Shown here piece by piece: positions 54,620 to 63,282 of a stretch of DNA of 64,000 nt. The notes below the pieces were generated by a model. The model saw nothing but the letters and a program-made list of their open reading frames with translations, did no database searches and was not told where the DNA came from. The translations under genes and the position numbers were made by a program. Source of the DNA: Paraclostridium dentum (GTDB lineage Bacteria; Bacillota; Clostridia; Peptostreptococcales; Peptostreptococcaceae); contig NZ_WIPK01000001.1 of assembly GCF_012922555.1 (NCBI RefSeq), forward strand, positions 682,001 to 746,000. Reading direction: 5' to 3'. The stretch's first letter is position 1, and every line of letters starts with the position of its first letter.

Positions 54620-56581
54620 ATGAGTTCAATATTTTTAAGAAAGTTAAGTATAGAGAATTTTAAAGGAATAAGATCATTAGAAATAGATTTTGGAAAAGTA
54701 ACTAATATCCAAGGAGAAAATGCATTAGGTAAAACAAGTATATTCGATGCTTTTAACTGGGTTATGTTTGATAAGGATAGTAAGAATAGAACTACTTTTG
54801 ATATAAAGCCACTGGATGAAAATAACACTGTAATAAGAGGATTAAATCCAACAGTAACAGCAGTTTTAGATATAGATGGAACAGAGATTAAGCTTACTAA
54901 GATATATAAAGAGAAATGGACTAAGAAACGTGGAGAAGCCGAAAAAACATTTACTGGTAATGAAACTATATATGAAATAAACGATGTGCCAGTTAAAAAG
55001 ACAGAGTATCAAAATAAAATATCTGAAATAGCAGATGAAAAACAATTTAAGCTACTAACTAATCCATATTACTTTAGTGACTCATTAAACTGGAAAGATG
55101 CTAGACAACTTATATTAGAAGTTGCAGGAGATATAACAACAGATCAAGTTATAGATAGTAAAAATGAACTAGAGCCTTTAAGAGTAGAGTTAGCAAGTCA
55201 AGACATAGAAACGGTTATGAAAAGTAAAAAAGCTACTATAAAGAAGCTTGGAGATAGAAAGAAAGATATACCAGTGCGAATAAATGAATGTGATAGAAGT
55301 ATAGTTGATATAGATTTTAAAGCTATAAAAAGTGAAGTCAATGAACTTAATGAGTTACTAGAATATACAGAAGATAAACTTTTAGATAGTAGCAAAGCTA
55401 ACGAGCAAATTTTAAAAGATAAAGAAACTATATTTTCCATGAAGCAAAGAATACAAGAAATAAATCAACAGGCTATAAATAGAGGTGGAGCTAAGAAATT
55501 AGAGTTAATGGACAAGTTAAGAGTTGCTGAAAATGAAGTTAATGAATTTAGAATGAAACTTATAACTGTTGATAATGAAAAGAAATCTAAGGATTATCAA
55601 AAAGACACACTTGTAAATGAAATGACCAAATTAAGAGCTGAATTTAGTAATAAACAACAAGAAAACTTAGATACAAGTTCTATAGAAACAGAGTGTCCAA
55701 CTTGTAAAAGAGCCTTTGAAACTACTGATATAGAAGCTAAGAGACAAGAGCTATTAGAAAACTTTAATTTAAATAAATCTAAGGTCCTAAAAGATATACA
55801 AGCTAAAGGTATTGGAGCGAAGAAAGAGGTCGAAAGAATCACTTTAGAATTGGATGAATTAAATAAGCAAGCAACTCAGTTGCTTGAAATCATACAAGAA
55901 AAAAATATGAAAGTAGCACAAATAAAAGAAGAAATAGAAAAGCTTAAAGTTGAAGCTATTTACCTAGTTACAGATAGCGAAACTTTAGAAAGAATCAATA
56001 AGGATATAGCAGAGTTAGAAGCTAAGGTTTTAAATCCTAACGATACAAATGTTGAAGAACTTAGATCTAAGAAAAGAGAAGTTATAAACCAAATAAATGA
56101 GTTAAATAAAACTCTAGCTAAAGAAGAATTAAACAAGGATTTAGAAGTTAGAAAACAAGAGTTACTAGATGAAGAAAAAGAGCTTGGAGTTACGATAGCT
56201 AAACAAGAAAAGATAGTTATGTTATGCGAGTTATTTATAAAAACAAGAGTTAATATGCTTGAGAGTAATATAAATAGCAAATTTAAAAATGTTAAGTTCA
56301 AGTTATTCAAAGAGCAAGTTAACGGTGGAATAGATGAAACTTGCGAAGCTTTAGTAAATGGAGTTCCATTCTCTAATGCAAATACTGCAGGTCAAATAAA
56401 TGCAGGATTAGATATTATAGATACGTTAAGTAAGCACTTTGATGTACAAGCTCCAATATTTATAGACAACAGAGAAAGCGTAAATAACCTTATAGAAATA
56501 GATAGTCAAATTATAAACCTTGTGGTTACTAAAGATAACCCATTAAAAATACAAAATTATTCAATAGAAGGAGTGATGTAA
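54620..56581 (+). CDS. Rad50/SbcC-like phage ATPase with zinc hook
   Basis: 653 residues. N-terminal ATPase half with IENFKGIRSLEIDFG and Walker A GENALGKTSIFDAF (~33-46). Two long coiled coils (~190-320 and ~380-520) flank a zinc-hook CPTC (~359-362). The C-terminal half ends with IFIDNRESVNN, a weak Walker B. This is the phage Rad50/RecN-like family that replaces RecE next to RecT in many Firmicutes phages. GGAGG precedes the ATG, and recT starts one base after its stop. Confidence 0.88.
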   Translation: MSSIFLRKLSIENFKGIRSLEIDFGKVTNIQGENALGKTSIFDAFNWVMFDKDSKNRTTFDIKPLDENNTVIRGLNPTVTAVLDIDGTEIKLTKIYKEKWTKKRGEAEKTFTGNETIYEINDVPVKKTEYQNKISEIADEKQFKLLTNPYYFSDSLNWKDARQLILEVAGDITTDQVIDSKNELEPLRVELASQDIETVMKSKKATIKKLGDRKKDIPVRINECDRSIVDIDFKAIKSEVNELNELLEYTEDKLLDSSKANEQILKDKETIFSMKQRIQEINQQAINRGGAKKLELMDKLRVAENEVNEFRMKLITVDNEKKSKDYQKDTLVNEMTKLRAEFSNKQQENLDTSSIETECPTCKRAFETTDIEAKRQELLENFNLNKSKVLKDIQAKGIGAKKEVERITLELDELNKQATQLLEIIQEKNMKVAQIKEEIEKLKVEAIYLVTDSETLERINKDIAELEAKVLNPNDTNVEELRSKKREVINQINELNKTLAKEELNKDLEVRKQELLDEEKELGVTIAKQEKIVMLCELFIKTRVNMLESNINSKFKNVKFKLFKEQVNGGIDETCEALVNGVPFSNANTAGQINAGLDIIDTLSKHFDVQAPIFIDNRESVNNLIEIDSQIINLVVTKDNPLKIQNYSIEGVM

Positions 56582-56582
56582 T

Positions 56583-57476
56583 ATGTCAAATCAAATACAA
56601 ACACAAAAAAATAATGTAAAGGTAGCGGGTATAAAGCAACTTTTAGATATGGATGTTTATAAGAAAAGAATAAATGAAATCATGGGTAAAAAAGCAGCAC
56701 CATTTATGGCTTCAATAGTTAATGTTTCAAATTTACCAAGTTTAAAAGACTCAGATCCAAACAGTATTATAAGTTCAGCTATAGTAGCAGCAACATTAGA
56801 TTTACCTATAGACCAAAATTTAGGATTTGCATATATAGTTCCTTACAACACAAAAGAAGGTAAAAAAGCTCAATTCCAAATGGGATATAGAGGATATATA
56901 CAGTTAGCTATGAGAACTGGACAGTACAAAACAATAAATGCAATAGAGATATATAAAGGTGAAATAAAGAGAGTAAACAGACTTACAGGCGAAATCGAAT
57001 TTAACGATGATGAAGATTTAATAGATAGAGATACAGTAGTTGGTTACATGGCTTACTTTAAACTACTTAACGGTTTTGAAAAGACATTATATATGACAAA
57101 AGAAGAAATGGAAAGACACGCTAAAAAGTATTCTCAAAGTTATAGTAGTCAGAAAAAATGGGTAGTTGATTCTAGCTTATGGAGTACTGACTTTGATGGA
57201 ATGGCAATAAAAACAGTTATAAAAAGACTTTTAAGCAAGTACGGAATATTATCAGTAGAAATGCAAAATGCAATAAGCAATGATCAAGCGGTTATGAATA
57301 ATGAAGGTAAGCCAGAGTATGTTGATAATGAAGTTAAAGAAGAAATAGCTCAAAATGCTAATAAGAAAACTATAGATATACCTCAAGAAAATGTAGTAGA
57401 TACAACTTTTAAAGAAGTTGAAAATGTAGAGCAAAATATAGTAGGACAAAATACATTTGATGGACCAGGGTTTTAA
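56583..57476 (+). CDS. recT: RecT-family single-strand annealing recombinase
   Basis: 297 residues. AAPFMASIVNVSNLPSLK, AATLDLPIDQNLGFAYIVPY and MGYRGYIQLAMRTGQYKTI (~92-110) are RecT motifs. RecT anneals complementary strands during phage recombination. The gene sits between the Rad50-like ATPase and an MBL-fold hydrolase. Its ATG overlaps the ATPase end closely. The C-terminal ~40 residues are acidic and asparagine-rich, as usual. Confidence 0.94.
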   Translation: MSNQIQTQKNNVKVAGIKQLLDMDVYKKRINEIMGKKAAPFMASIVNVSNLPSLKDSDPNSIISSAIVAATLDLPIDQNLGFAYIVPYNTKEGKKAQFQMGYRGYIQLAMRTGQYKTINAIEIYKGEIKRVNRLTGEIEFNDDEDLIDRDTVVGYMAYFKLLNGFEKTLYMTKEEMERHAKKYSQSYSSQKKWVVDSSLWSTDFDGMAIKTVIKRLLSKYGILSVEMQNAISNDQAVMNNEGKPEYVDNEVKEEIAQNANKKTIDIPQENVVDTTFKEVENVEQNIVGQNTFDGPGF

Positions 57477-57478
57477 AC

Positions 57479-58201
57479 ATGAAACTGAAAGTATTAGCGA
57501 GTGGCAGTAAAGGCAACTGCTACTTGCTACAACTAAAAGATGAAACTCTTATCCTGGAATGTGGAATAAGATTCAGAGAAATAGTAGAAGGATTAGACTT
57601 CAATTTAGAAAATGTGGTTGGATGTTTAGTAACCCATGAACATAAGGATCACTCTAAATCTATTGAAGATTTAAATAAAAATGGAATAGATGTATATGCA
57701 AGCAAAGGAACTTTTGAAAGTTTAGGAATAGAACATCACAGGGCCAAGATTATAGAAAGTGAAAAGTTATTCAAAGTTGGAAACTTTACTATAATGCCTT
57801 TTGAAACTAAGCATGATGCAAAAGAGCCACTTGGATTTTTAATAAATCATAAAGAAATAGGAAATCTACTTTTTCTAACAGATAGTTATTACTGTGAATA
57901 CAACTTTAATAATTTAAATCACATACTTATTGAATGTAATTACAGTAAAAATATACTAGATGAAAATATAGAAAACGGAGTTATTCCAGTATCTCTAAGA
58001 AACAGAATAGTTAAAAGTCACTTTGAATTAAACAATGTAATAGATTTCTTAAAATCAAATGATTTAAGCAAAGTAAAGAATCTATTATTAATACATTTAA
58101 GTTCAGCAAATAGTGATTCAGACTATTTCATACAAGAGACAGCAAAGGCAACAGGATTAGCTATAGATGTAGCTAGAAAAGGACTAGAAATATATTTATA
58201 A
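57479..58201 (+). CDS. MBL-fold metallo-hydrolase of the phage recombination module
   Basis: 240 residues, metallo-beta-lactamase fold. SGSKGNCYLLQ opens the sheet; VTHEHKDHSKSIEDL (~53-67) gives the metal HxHxDH site; further metal residues are in FETKHDAKEPLGF (~104-116) and LLIHLSS near the end. Two bases after recT. Some phages use MBL-fold nucleases here, so it may be the exonuclease partner of RecT and the ATPase. That is inferred. Confidence 0.85.
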   Translation: MKLKVLASGSKGNCYLLQLKDETLILECGIRFREIVEGLDFNLENVVGCLVTHEHKDHSKSIEDLNKNGIDVYASKGTFESLGIEHHRAKIIESEKLFKVGNFTIMPFETKHDAKEPLGFLINHKEIGNLLFLTDSYYCEYNFNNLNHILIECNYSKNILDENIENGVIPVSLRNRIVKSHFELNNVIDFLKSNDLSKVKNLLLIHLSSANSDSDYFIQETAKATGLAIDVARKGLEIYL

Positions 58202-58223
58202 GCAAAAGAAGAAGGTGAGATAA

Positions 58224-59090
58224 ATGGCAAAATATAGAGCTGTACAAACCGAATTTTGGGAAGATCCTAGAGTTATAGAAGAAATGACACCAGAGGATAA
58301 ATTGTTTTACCTATACTTATTAACTAATCCTAAAACAACACAAATAGGAATATATCAAATAACTAAAAAACAGATGGCATTTGAGTTAGGATATTCAACG
58401 GAAAGTATAAATGCTCTCATGGATAGATTTGAAAATCATCACAGGATAATAAAATATAACTTGGAAACTAGAGAGATATGCATATTAAACTGGGCCAAAT
58501 ACAACTTGGACAATCACAGTAAGCCAGTACTTGATTGTATAGAATCTGAGTTAAAAAAAGTTAAGGATAAGAGTTTCATAATGTATATGTTATCAGGCAT
58601 AACTAAAGAAAAAATAAGAAATTTATTCCTAGATGCTTATAAGTTATCCACAGGTGACACGACCCGTATAACGGACGGTGGGGAAAAAGAAAAACAAAAA
58701 GAAAAACAAAAAGAAAAAGAAAAACAACAACAAGAAAAAGAAGAAGTAAAAAAAGTACTGACTGAGGTTGTTGATGAAATTAGTAAATACTTTCTATTAG
58801 AAGATGATGACGTAAAAAAAGTAGCTAATACATACTTAGCTACTGGCAAAGAAATAAACTATTTGATTGAAAAGCTTAAGTTAGTAAGTGAGACACCAGA
58901 TGTTAAAAACGTTGTCGGTTACTTACTAAAAGCAATTCAAGAAGATTATAAATCTATTATTGGCAAAACTAATAATTCTATACCTAGTGTAAAGACTAGA
59001 TTTCACAATATAAATCAGAGTTTTAAAAAGTATGCTCCAGAGCAATTAGAGCAGATATTACAGGAAAGTCAAAAAGGCAAATTCAATTAA
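58224..59090 (+). CDS. phage replisome organiser (DnaD-like)
   Basis: 288 residues. The N-terminus KYRAVQTEFWEDPRVIEEMT and FYLYLLTNPKTTQIGIY are typical of phage replisome organisers. A charged lysine/glutamate/glutamine tract (~155-178) separates it from a C-terminal DnaD-like segment (VKKVANTYLATGKEINYLIE, YLLKAIQEDYK). It would load the helicase at the phage origin. GAAGGTGAG precedes the ATG. Confidence 0.88.
   Translation: MAKYRAVQTEFWEDPRVIEEMTPEDKLFYLYLLTNPKTTQIGIYQITKKQMAFELGYSTESINALMDRFENHHRIIKYNLETREICILNWAKYNLDNHSKPVLDCIESELKKVKDKSFIMYMLSGITKEKIRNLFLDAYKLSTGDTTRITDGGEKEKQKEKQKEKEKQQQEKEEVKKVLTEVVDEISKYFLLEDDDVKKVANTYLATGKEINYLIEKLKLVSETPDVKNVVGYLLKAIQEDYKSIIGKTNNSIPSVKTRFHNINQSFKKYAPEQLEQILQESQKGKFN
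58681..58745. repeat. short low-complexity GAAAAACAAAAA tract in the replisome organiser
   Basis: AAAGAAAAAC-type units repeat in tandem and encode the KEKQKEKQKEKEKQQQ linker. This is a coding slippage-prone repeat, not a mobile element. Confidence 0.7.
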
Positions 59091-59108
59091 GGAGGGTTAA
59101 TCCCTCCT
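59090..59108 (+). promoter_or_regulatory. Shine-Dalgarno-containing hairpin after the replisome organiser
   Basis: AGGAGGG (59090-59096) pairs with CCCTCCT (59102-59108). The stem holds a perfect SD that has no start codon after it. It overlaps the stop codon of the organiser. Confidence 0.5.
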
Positions 59109-59125
59109 GGAAGTAAAAGGGGGAA

Positions 59126-59509
59126 ATGAAGTTGTTAAGAAAATTCCAAAAGAACATTGCCACTTCAATAGCTAAAGATCTATTGGAAGAAGGCATGGTT
59201 TGGGGTGATGAATTAGAAGAATATTTAAAATTAAATGCTAAAGGTTTTATGGTATTTGAAAATGAGGAACATTATCTTGAGTTTGAAAATTACTTCTTAG
59301 ATATTATAGAAAAACTTATTTCAAGTAAGATACAAGTTAGAAAAAACGAGACAGTATTTATTACATCTACTATAAAAGATGCAGCTAAACGTTCTGGTGT
59401 AAGTGAGCCAGCTTTATATAAACATTTAAGAAGTGGAAGATACTCTACTTTAAAAAATAAAATAAATATAGAATTTGAGGTTTTAAAACCTAGGTTAGAT
59501 ATGATTTAA
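59126..59509 (+). CDS. phage protein with C-terminal HTH
   Basis: 127 residues. The N-terminal half (GFMVFENEEHYLEFENYF) has no recognised domain. KDAAKRSGVSEPALYKHLRSG (~80-100) is a clear helix-turn-helix, so it may be a DNA-binding phage regulator. AAGGGGG precedes the ATG. Confidence 0.75.
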   Translation: MKLLRKFQKNIATSIAKDLLEEGMVWGDELEEYLKLNAKGFMVFENEEHYLEFENYFLDIIEKLISSKIQVRKNETVFITSTIKDAAKRSGVSEPALYKHLRSGRYSTLKNKINIEFEVLKPRLDMI

Positions 59510-59521
59510 GGGGATGAACGT

Positions 59522-60031
59522 ATGAGTAAAGTTATTGATTTAAACTATGTAAAAAAGGAACAAAAAAGCTTTTTAGAACATTTAAAAAGTGTTGAAGGTA
59601 TAAAATATCAAGAAGAACAATTTCAAGTCTCTCTGTGGCTTACATTAGCTTTGATTAGTGAGTTGATGGAGGTACTTAATGAAACTAAGATACATAAATG
59701 GTGGGACAGGCTTCCAGTTAATGAAGAGAAGCTAAAAGAAGAGTTATCGGACCTATTAAGTCATATAGGAAACTTAGCAAATGAATTAGATGTAGATTTA
59801 ATAGTAACTGTTGATGAAGTACAAACAACTAGCTTAGAAAGACAGTTTATATATTTAGCTTATAAGATAACTACATTACCTTGGAGAAAGATGTTTGGAA
59901 AGCATAAGTTAGATACTTTGGTAACTAAATATGTAGAACTTGTATATTCATTAGGATTAGATATGGGTCAGATAAAAGAAGCTTACTTTAAGAAGATGGA
60001 AAAGAATTATCTAAATCCTAAGTTTAAGTAA
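59522..60031 (+). CDS. dimeric dUTPase-like (all-alpha NTP pyrophosphatase)
   Basis: 169 residues, helical, with the two-acidic-pair motifs of dimeric dUTPases: ISELMEVLNETKIHKWW (~38-54) and EELSDLLSHI (~65-74). Such enzymes hydrolyse dUTP to dUMP and keep uracil out of phage DNA. GGGGATGAACGT precedes the ATG. It lies in the early replication cluster. Confidence 0.85.
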   Translation: MSKVIDLNYVKKEQKSFLEHLKSVEGIKYQEEQFQVSLWLTLALISELMEVLNETKIHKWWDRLPVNEEKLKEELSDLLSHIGNLANELDVDLIVTVDEVQTTSLERQFIYLAYKITTLPWRKMFGKHKLDTLVTKYVELVYSLGLDMGQIKEAYFKKMEKNYLNPKFK

Positions 60032-60043
60032 GGGGGGAATTGT

Positions 60044-60307
60044 ATGAATTTAAATAGAGAAGTCAAAAGAGCTAGTTGTAAACTTGTAGTCACATTGAAT
60101 AATCTTATAGATTCATCATTTATAGACACTCATAACAGAGTAGTAGAAAAGTTTGTAACTGATAACTACAACGTGATTATAAATGTGCATGAAAATAAGC
60201 GTAAGAAGAGATATGCGGACTTCAATACATTTGAAAGAGAAGAAGCATATCAAGAGGGTAAAGAGTATGGAGATTATCTTGTAAATAGATTTTTTATAGA
60301 AAACTAA
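60044..60307 (+). CDS. 87-residue phage hypothetical protein
   Basis: AGGGGGG precedes the ATG. Basic protein with a KRKKRYADFNTFEREE segment and an acidic tail; no domain recognised. Confidence 0.7.
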   Translation: MNLNREVKRASCKLVVTLNNLIDSSFIDTHNRVVEKFVTDNYNVIINVHENKRKKRYADFNTFEREEAYQEGKEYGDYLVNRFFIEN

Positions 60308-60323
60308 TTAAGGGGAACTAAAG

Positions 60324-60800
60324 ATGAAAATAAAATTACCAGTGGTTTTAAGAAGTACTTATGAAAGAGAAACTAGCGAGTTAGTTAAAGATATTAAAGT
60401 TCAAGAATCTGTGAAAACTGCAGCTGATAAAAAGATAGAAAATTTAAAGTTAGACTTCCAAGAACTTAAGAATTCAAGCTACTTCACAGTTAGAGAGAAA
60501 GATAGAGAGATTGAGGAATTAAAACTAGAGCTAGAAAAAAGGGACAAGCAAATCAAAGGTATGGAATGGTGCATCCAGGAGAGGGATAAAGAACTGGATA
60601 AGGCAAAAGCATTTAATATGGATCTATACAAGAAAGTTGAATTAGCAGGTGAAATGTATAGACAGTTTAAAGATAAGGTTGATAAGGCTTGTGAGATTGA
60701 ATTTGTAACTAGAACTATCACACATGAAGATATTAAGAAGTTTATGAAAGTAGAGGATATAATCCAGCTATACACTTTAATAGGAATTGCAGGTAAATAG
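60324..60800 (+). CDS. 158-residue phage coiled-coil protein
   Basis: Highly charged, heptad-rich between ~25 and 110 (KIENLKLDFQELKNSSYF, REIEELKLELEKRDKQI). No catalytic motif. AAGGGG precedes the ATG. It probably has a structural or bridging role in the early phage complex. Confidence 0.7.
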   Translation: MKIKLPVVLRSTYERETSELVKDIKVQESVKTAADKKIENLKLDFQELKNSSYFTVREKDREIEELKLELEKRDKQIKGMEWCIQERDKELDKAKAFNMDLYKKVELAGEMYRQFKDKVDKACEIEFVTRTITHEDIKKFMKVEDIIQLYTLIGIAGK

Positions 60801-60802
60801 TT

Positions 60803-60931
60803 ATGGCTCATATATTAAAGCTAGTAACTAAGAAAACTTGTCATCACTGTTCGAAGAAATTTATGGTGATAGAGGTTAGAGGAACTGAGTATTATCAATG
60901 TAAAAGTTGTGGGTGCATGACTAACAAATAA
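60803..60931 (+). CDS. 42-residue zinc-ribbon phage protein
   Basis: Two CxxC pairs, CHHC (13-16) and CKSC (33-36), plus a further cysteine at 38, fit a zinc ribbon. Two bases after the preceding stop with no clear site, so probably coupled. Function unknown. Confidence 0.6.
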   Translation: MAHILKLVTKKTCHHCSKKFMVIEVRGTEYYQCKSCGCMTNK

Positions 60932-61007
60932 GTAGGAATACATGTCATTATCAGTATATTTATCTAAGTGTATTAATAATGATAACTAAATAATAATGGA
61001 GGATATT

Positions 61008-61583
61008 ATGGAAAAGAAAATTAGAGAGGTTTGGTTCAAGGATCATAAAGCAAATTATATAAAGATAAATGATGATTTAAAAATATTAGAGTGGAAAAAA
61101 ACAGACTCATTATATATGAACGTAAGATACGTTATGGATTGCAACAAATTGTATATAACTGGGGACTTATATTCGGCAATTTTTACATTAACAGAAATAT
61201 CTAGTTTAGAAATTTTTAAAGATTATAATTCTTATTACTTCAATAGCAAATTAACAACAATGGAGCAAGATACAACAGAATTTAATTATTTAAAAGCTAA
61301 AGATGAATTAAAAGAATACTTGGAAGAGTTTGGATTAGAAGGCAAAGAGTTAGAAACTAAATTAAATGACTCAGTATTTAGCAGATTATTGAATTCTGCA
61401 AAGTATATAAACAGACAAAAGACTTGGAATGAATTATTACATGAGTACAGTGATGAGTTAAGTGAAGAATATGATTGTTGGTGGGATTGGGTTCCTAATT
61501 TAGGAATTGAGCCAAGTTCATATTTAACAGCTTATTTAATAGGATTAAAAATGGCTTATGAACAAATATTCGGAGAGAAGTAA
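61008..61583 (+). CDS. 191-residue phage hypothetical protein
   Basis: ATG 61008 has GGAGG five bases upstream; the ATG at 60996 overlaps that site. Acidic, aromatic-rich protein (YDCWWDWVPNLG near the C-terminus) with no recognised domain. Stands in the early operon. Confidence 0.7.
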   Translation: MEKKIREVWFKDHKANYIKINDDLKILEWKKTDSLYMNVRYVMDCNKLYITGDLYSAIFTLTEISSLEIFKDYNSYYFNSKLTTMEQDTTEFNYLKAKDELKEYLEEFGLEGKELETKLNDSVFSRLLNSAKYINRQKTWNELLHEYSDELSEEYDCWWDWVPNLGIEPSSYLTAYLIGLKMAYEQIFGEK

Positions 61584-61638
61584 AATACCCTGGATCTTAT
61601 GGTCCAGGAAACTAAATTAAATATTAGGAGTTGATATT

Positions 61639-61803
61639 ATGGAATATAAAACAGGAGATAGATTAGTACATAAAAAATTAGGCATACAAGGTTACTTTTT
61701 AAAATCATATTATCCTACTTGCAGTGCCAGAACACTTCAAATTAGATGTGATGATGGAAGAGTTTTTTATGCTCCATATACAGATTTTATAAAAATAAAT
61801 TAA
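61639..61803 (+). CDS. 54-residue phage hypothetical protein
   Basis: TAGGAG precedes the ATG. Contains GDRLVHKKLGIQGYFLKSYY and DDGRVFYAPYTDF, an SH3-like strand pattern. No function assigned. Confidence 0.6.
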   Translation: MEYKTGDRLVHKKLGIQGYFLKSYYPTCSARTLQIRCDDGRVFYAPYTDFIKIN

Positions 61804-61829
61804 AACATATTTATTATAGGAGATTGAAC

Positions 61830-61985
61830 ATGAAAGAAATATTAGTAGGATTTATAGGAATTGGATTACTGCATATATGTTCTAAAAATGAAAAGTTAGG
61901 ATCATTAGCTTTCTATGGAATGAAAGCTATGTTGATAGTAACAGCTGCATATTTGTTAGGCGAAGTTATATTAGGGACTATATAA
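61830..61985 (+). CDS. 51-residue phage membrane peptide
   Basis: AGGAG precedes the ATG. Two short hydrophobic segments (ILVGFIGIGLLHI; AMLIVTAAYLLGEVIL). Likely a small membrane protein; not clearly a holin. Confidence 0.6.
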   Translation: MKEILVGFIGIGLLHICSKNEKLGSLAFYGMKAMLIVTAAYLLGEVILGTI

Positions 61986-61999
61986 ATTAATATAAACAA

Positions 62000-62029
62000 T
62001 AGAAAAGCGGGATATTATTTTCCCGCTCC
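62000..62029 (-). terminator. terminator of secreted paralog A
   Basis: AGCGGGA (62006-62012) and TCCCGCT (62021-62027) form a stem that overlaps the stop codon; on the minus strand TTTTCT follows. Confidence 0.8.
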
Positions 62030-62470
62030 ACCTATAATCTGTCTAAGCTTATTTGAGCTGTCATAACCTGAAGAAAATGAAACAATAGCATCAATTAAAT
62101 TATCAGCATCTTTAGTTTCAAAATATGCTTTTAGCCTACTTAAAGAAATTTTATAATAATTTAATATGGATTGCATAGATAGAATTACATCATTATCTCT
62201 TTGAGGAAGTTTTGCTGTTTCAGCAGTTAAAGTGTTAATTGCTGCTTCTATAAATTTAATATCCTTTTCAACTTTATCTTCTTTATAGTTTCCGGCAGCT
62301 ACATATTTAATTAGAAGGTACATATTATTATCAATCAATTCTAGGTCTTTAATCAATCGATTGCTAACCGGAACAGGAGCAGAAACATTACAAGCATTAG
62401 AAAAACTTATAGTGCTTGTAAATAAAATTAAAGTTATAGCAAAAACAATATTTAGCTTTTTCCAAGACAT
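62015..62470 (-). CDS. secreted helical protein, paralog A (probable prophage moron)
   Basis: 151 residues with a signal peptide (KKLNIVFAITLILFTSTISF, cleavage near SNA-C). The mature protein is helical with IKDLELIDNNMYLLIKY and MQSILNYYKISLSRLKAYF. It shares these segments and spacing with the next gene upstream (62583). It is transcribed against the phage early operon and has its own leader and terminator. Function unknown; a lysogenic-conversion role is inferred. Confidence 0.75.
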   Translation of the reverse strand: MSWKKLNIVFAITLILFTSTISFSNACNVSAPVPVSNRLIKDLELIDNNMYLLIKYVAAGNYKEDKVEKDIKFIEAAINTLTAETAKLPQRDNDVILSMQSILNYYKISLSRLKAYFETKDADNLIDAIVSFSSGYDSSNKLRQIIGGAGK

Positions 62471-62495
62471 AAATTCACATCCTTTTTACAAGTAG
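62471..62495 (-). promoter_or_regulatory. conserved leader box of paralog A
   Basis: On the minus strand CTACATATACTA..AAAGGATGTG precedes the ATG; the last part is the ribosome-binding site. The same box stands before paralog B (63057-63090). Confidence 0.5.
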
Positions 62496-62569
62496 TATAT
62501 GTAGAAATAAGTAAATTATAGGCTTTAATTACTTTATATGATAAGAAAATGTAGATTAATAAATATAAA

Positions 62570-62617
62570 AATAAATAATATATCAAGAGGCAACTTGTTT
62601 CGCCGCTTGATATATTA
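62570..62617 (-). terminator. terminator of secreted paralog B
   Basis: TAATATATCAAG (62576-62587) pairs perfectly with CTTGATATATTA (62606-62617); T-rich on the minus strand beyond. It contains the stop codon. Confidence 0.8.
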
Positions 62618-63056
62618 CATTTCTTATATTAGATAAGGAATAATAAGCTGTTGAAAAATAAGAGGAAGAATTTAACAAATCCTCTGGCTGAGAATTATTT
62701 AAATATTTTTCTGCACTTACAAGGGATAACTGGTAAATGCTAAGTATAGAATTAACAGCCATAGCTACATGCTTATTCTCTTTTGGCAAATAAGAAGTTT
62801 TCACATTTAAATCATTAATTAATGTATATATATGTGAAATACTATTTTTCAGATCATTTTTATCTAAATTTTGTCTAGGAATAGATTTAAGTAGCAATAA
62901 CATTTTATTATCTATATTTTCTAAATCTTTAATGATTACTTCGATAGTTAAATATGAATCTGGATTTGAATTATATAAAGCAGATATAGGTATCGAGCTA
63001 CTAGAAAATACTAATAAAGTTATAGAAAGTATTATACTTAATTTTTTAAAAAACAT
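62583..63056 (-). CDS. secreted helical protein, paralog B (probable prophage moron)
   Basis: 157 residues with a signal peptide (KKLSIILSITLLVFSSSS, cleavage near ISA-L). Shares IKDLENIDNKMLLLLKS and AVNSILSIYQLSL with paralog A, which argues tandem duplication. Both have a conserved upstream box (CTACAYATACTA..AAAGGATGTG on the minus strand). Both lie opposite to the early operon. Function unknown. Confidence 0.75.
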   Translation of the reverse strand: MFFKKLSIILSITLLVFSSSSIPISALYNSNPDSYLTIEVIIKDLENIDNKMLLLLKSIPRQNLDKNDLKNSISHIYTLINDLNVKTSYLPKENKHVAMAVNSILSIYQLSLVSAEKYLNNSQPEDLLNSSSYFSTAYYSLSNIRNVIYQAAKQVAS

Positions 63057-63090
63057 ATCTACACATCCTTTCCGGAATAGTATGTGTAGT
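63057..63090 (-). promoter_or_regulatory. conserved leader box of paralog B
   Basis: On the minus strand CTACACATACTA..AAAGGATGTG precedes the ATG, matching the box of paralog A. A TATAGT lies upstream as a possible -10. Confidence 0.5.
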
Positions 63091-63162
63091 ATTAATAAAC
63101 TATAGCGATGAAAAATTTAACAAAAGAAATGAAGTAGAGAATTAGATTTTCAAAAAAGTAAG

Positions 63163-63185
63163 AAGGCTAGAAAAAATCTAGCCTT
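63163..63185. terminator. hairpin between paralog B and rusA
   Basis: AAGGCTAGA (63163-63171) pairs with TCTAGCCTT (63177-63185). No long T run on the plus strand; an attenuator or insulating stem. Confidence 0.4.
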
Positions 63186-63282
63186 TATAGGTAAAAAAAT
63201 GCATGTACATAATGTTTGTAATTGAGTCAATTATATTATGCACAGTTTTAAAAATAAATATTCAAAAAAATAGGAGATTGAT

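Noticed and set aside
58681-58745. Possible microsatellite or CRISPR-like repeat
   Set aside because: Units are short, imperfect and encode a charged linker in frame; no spacers.
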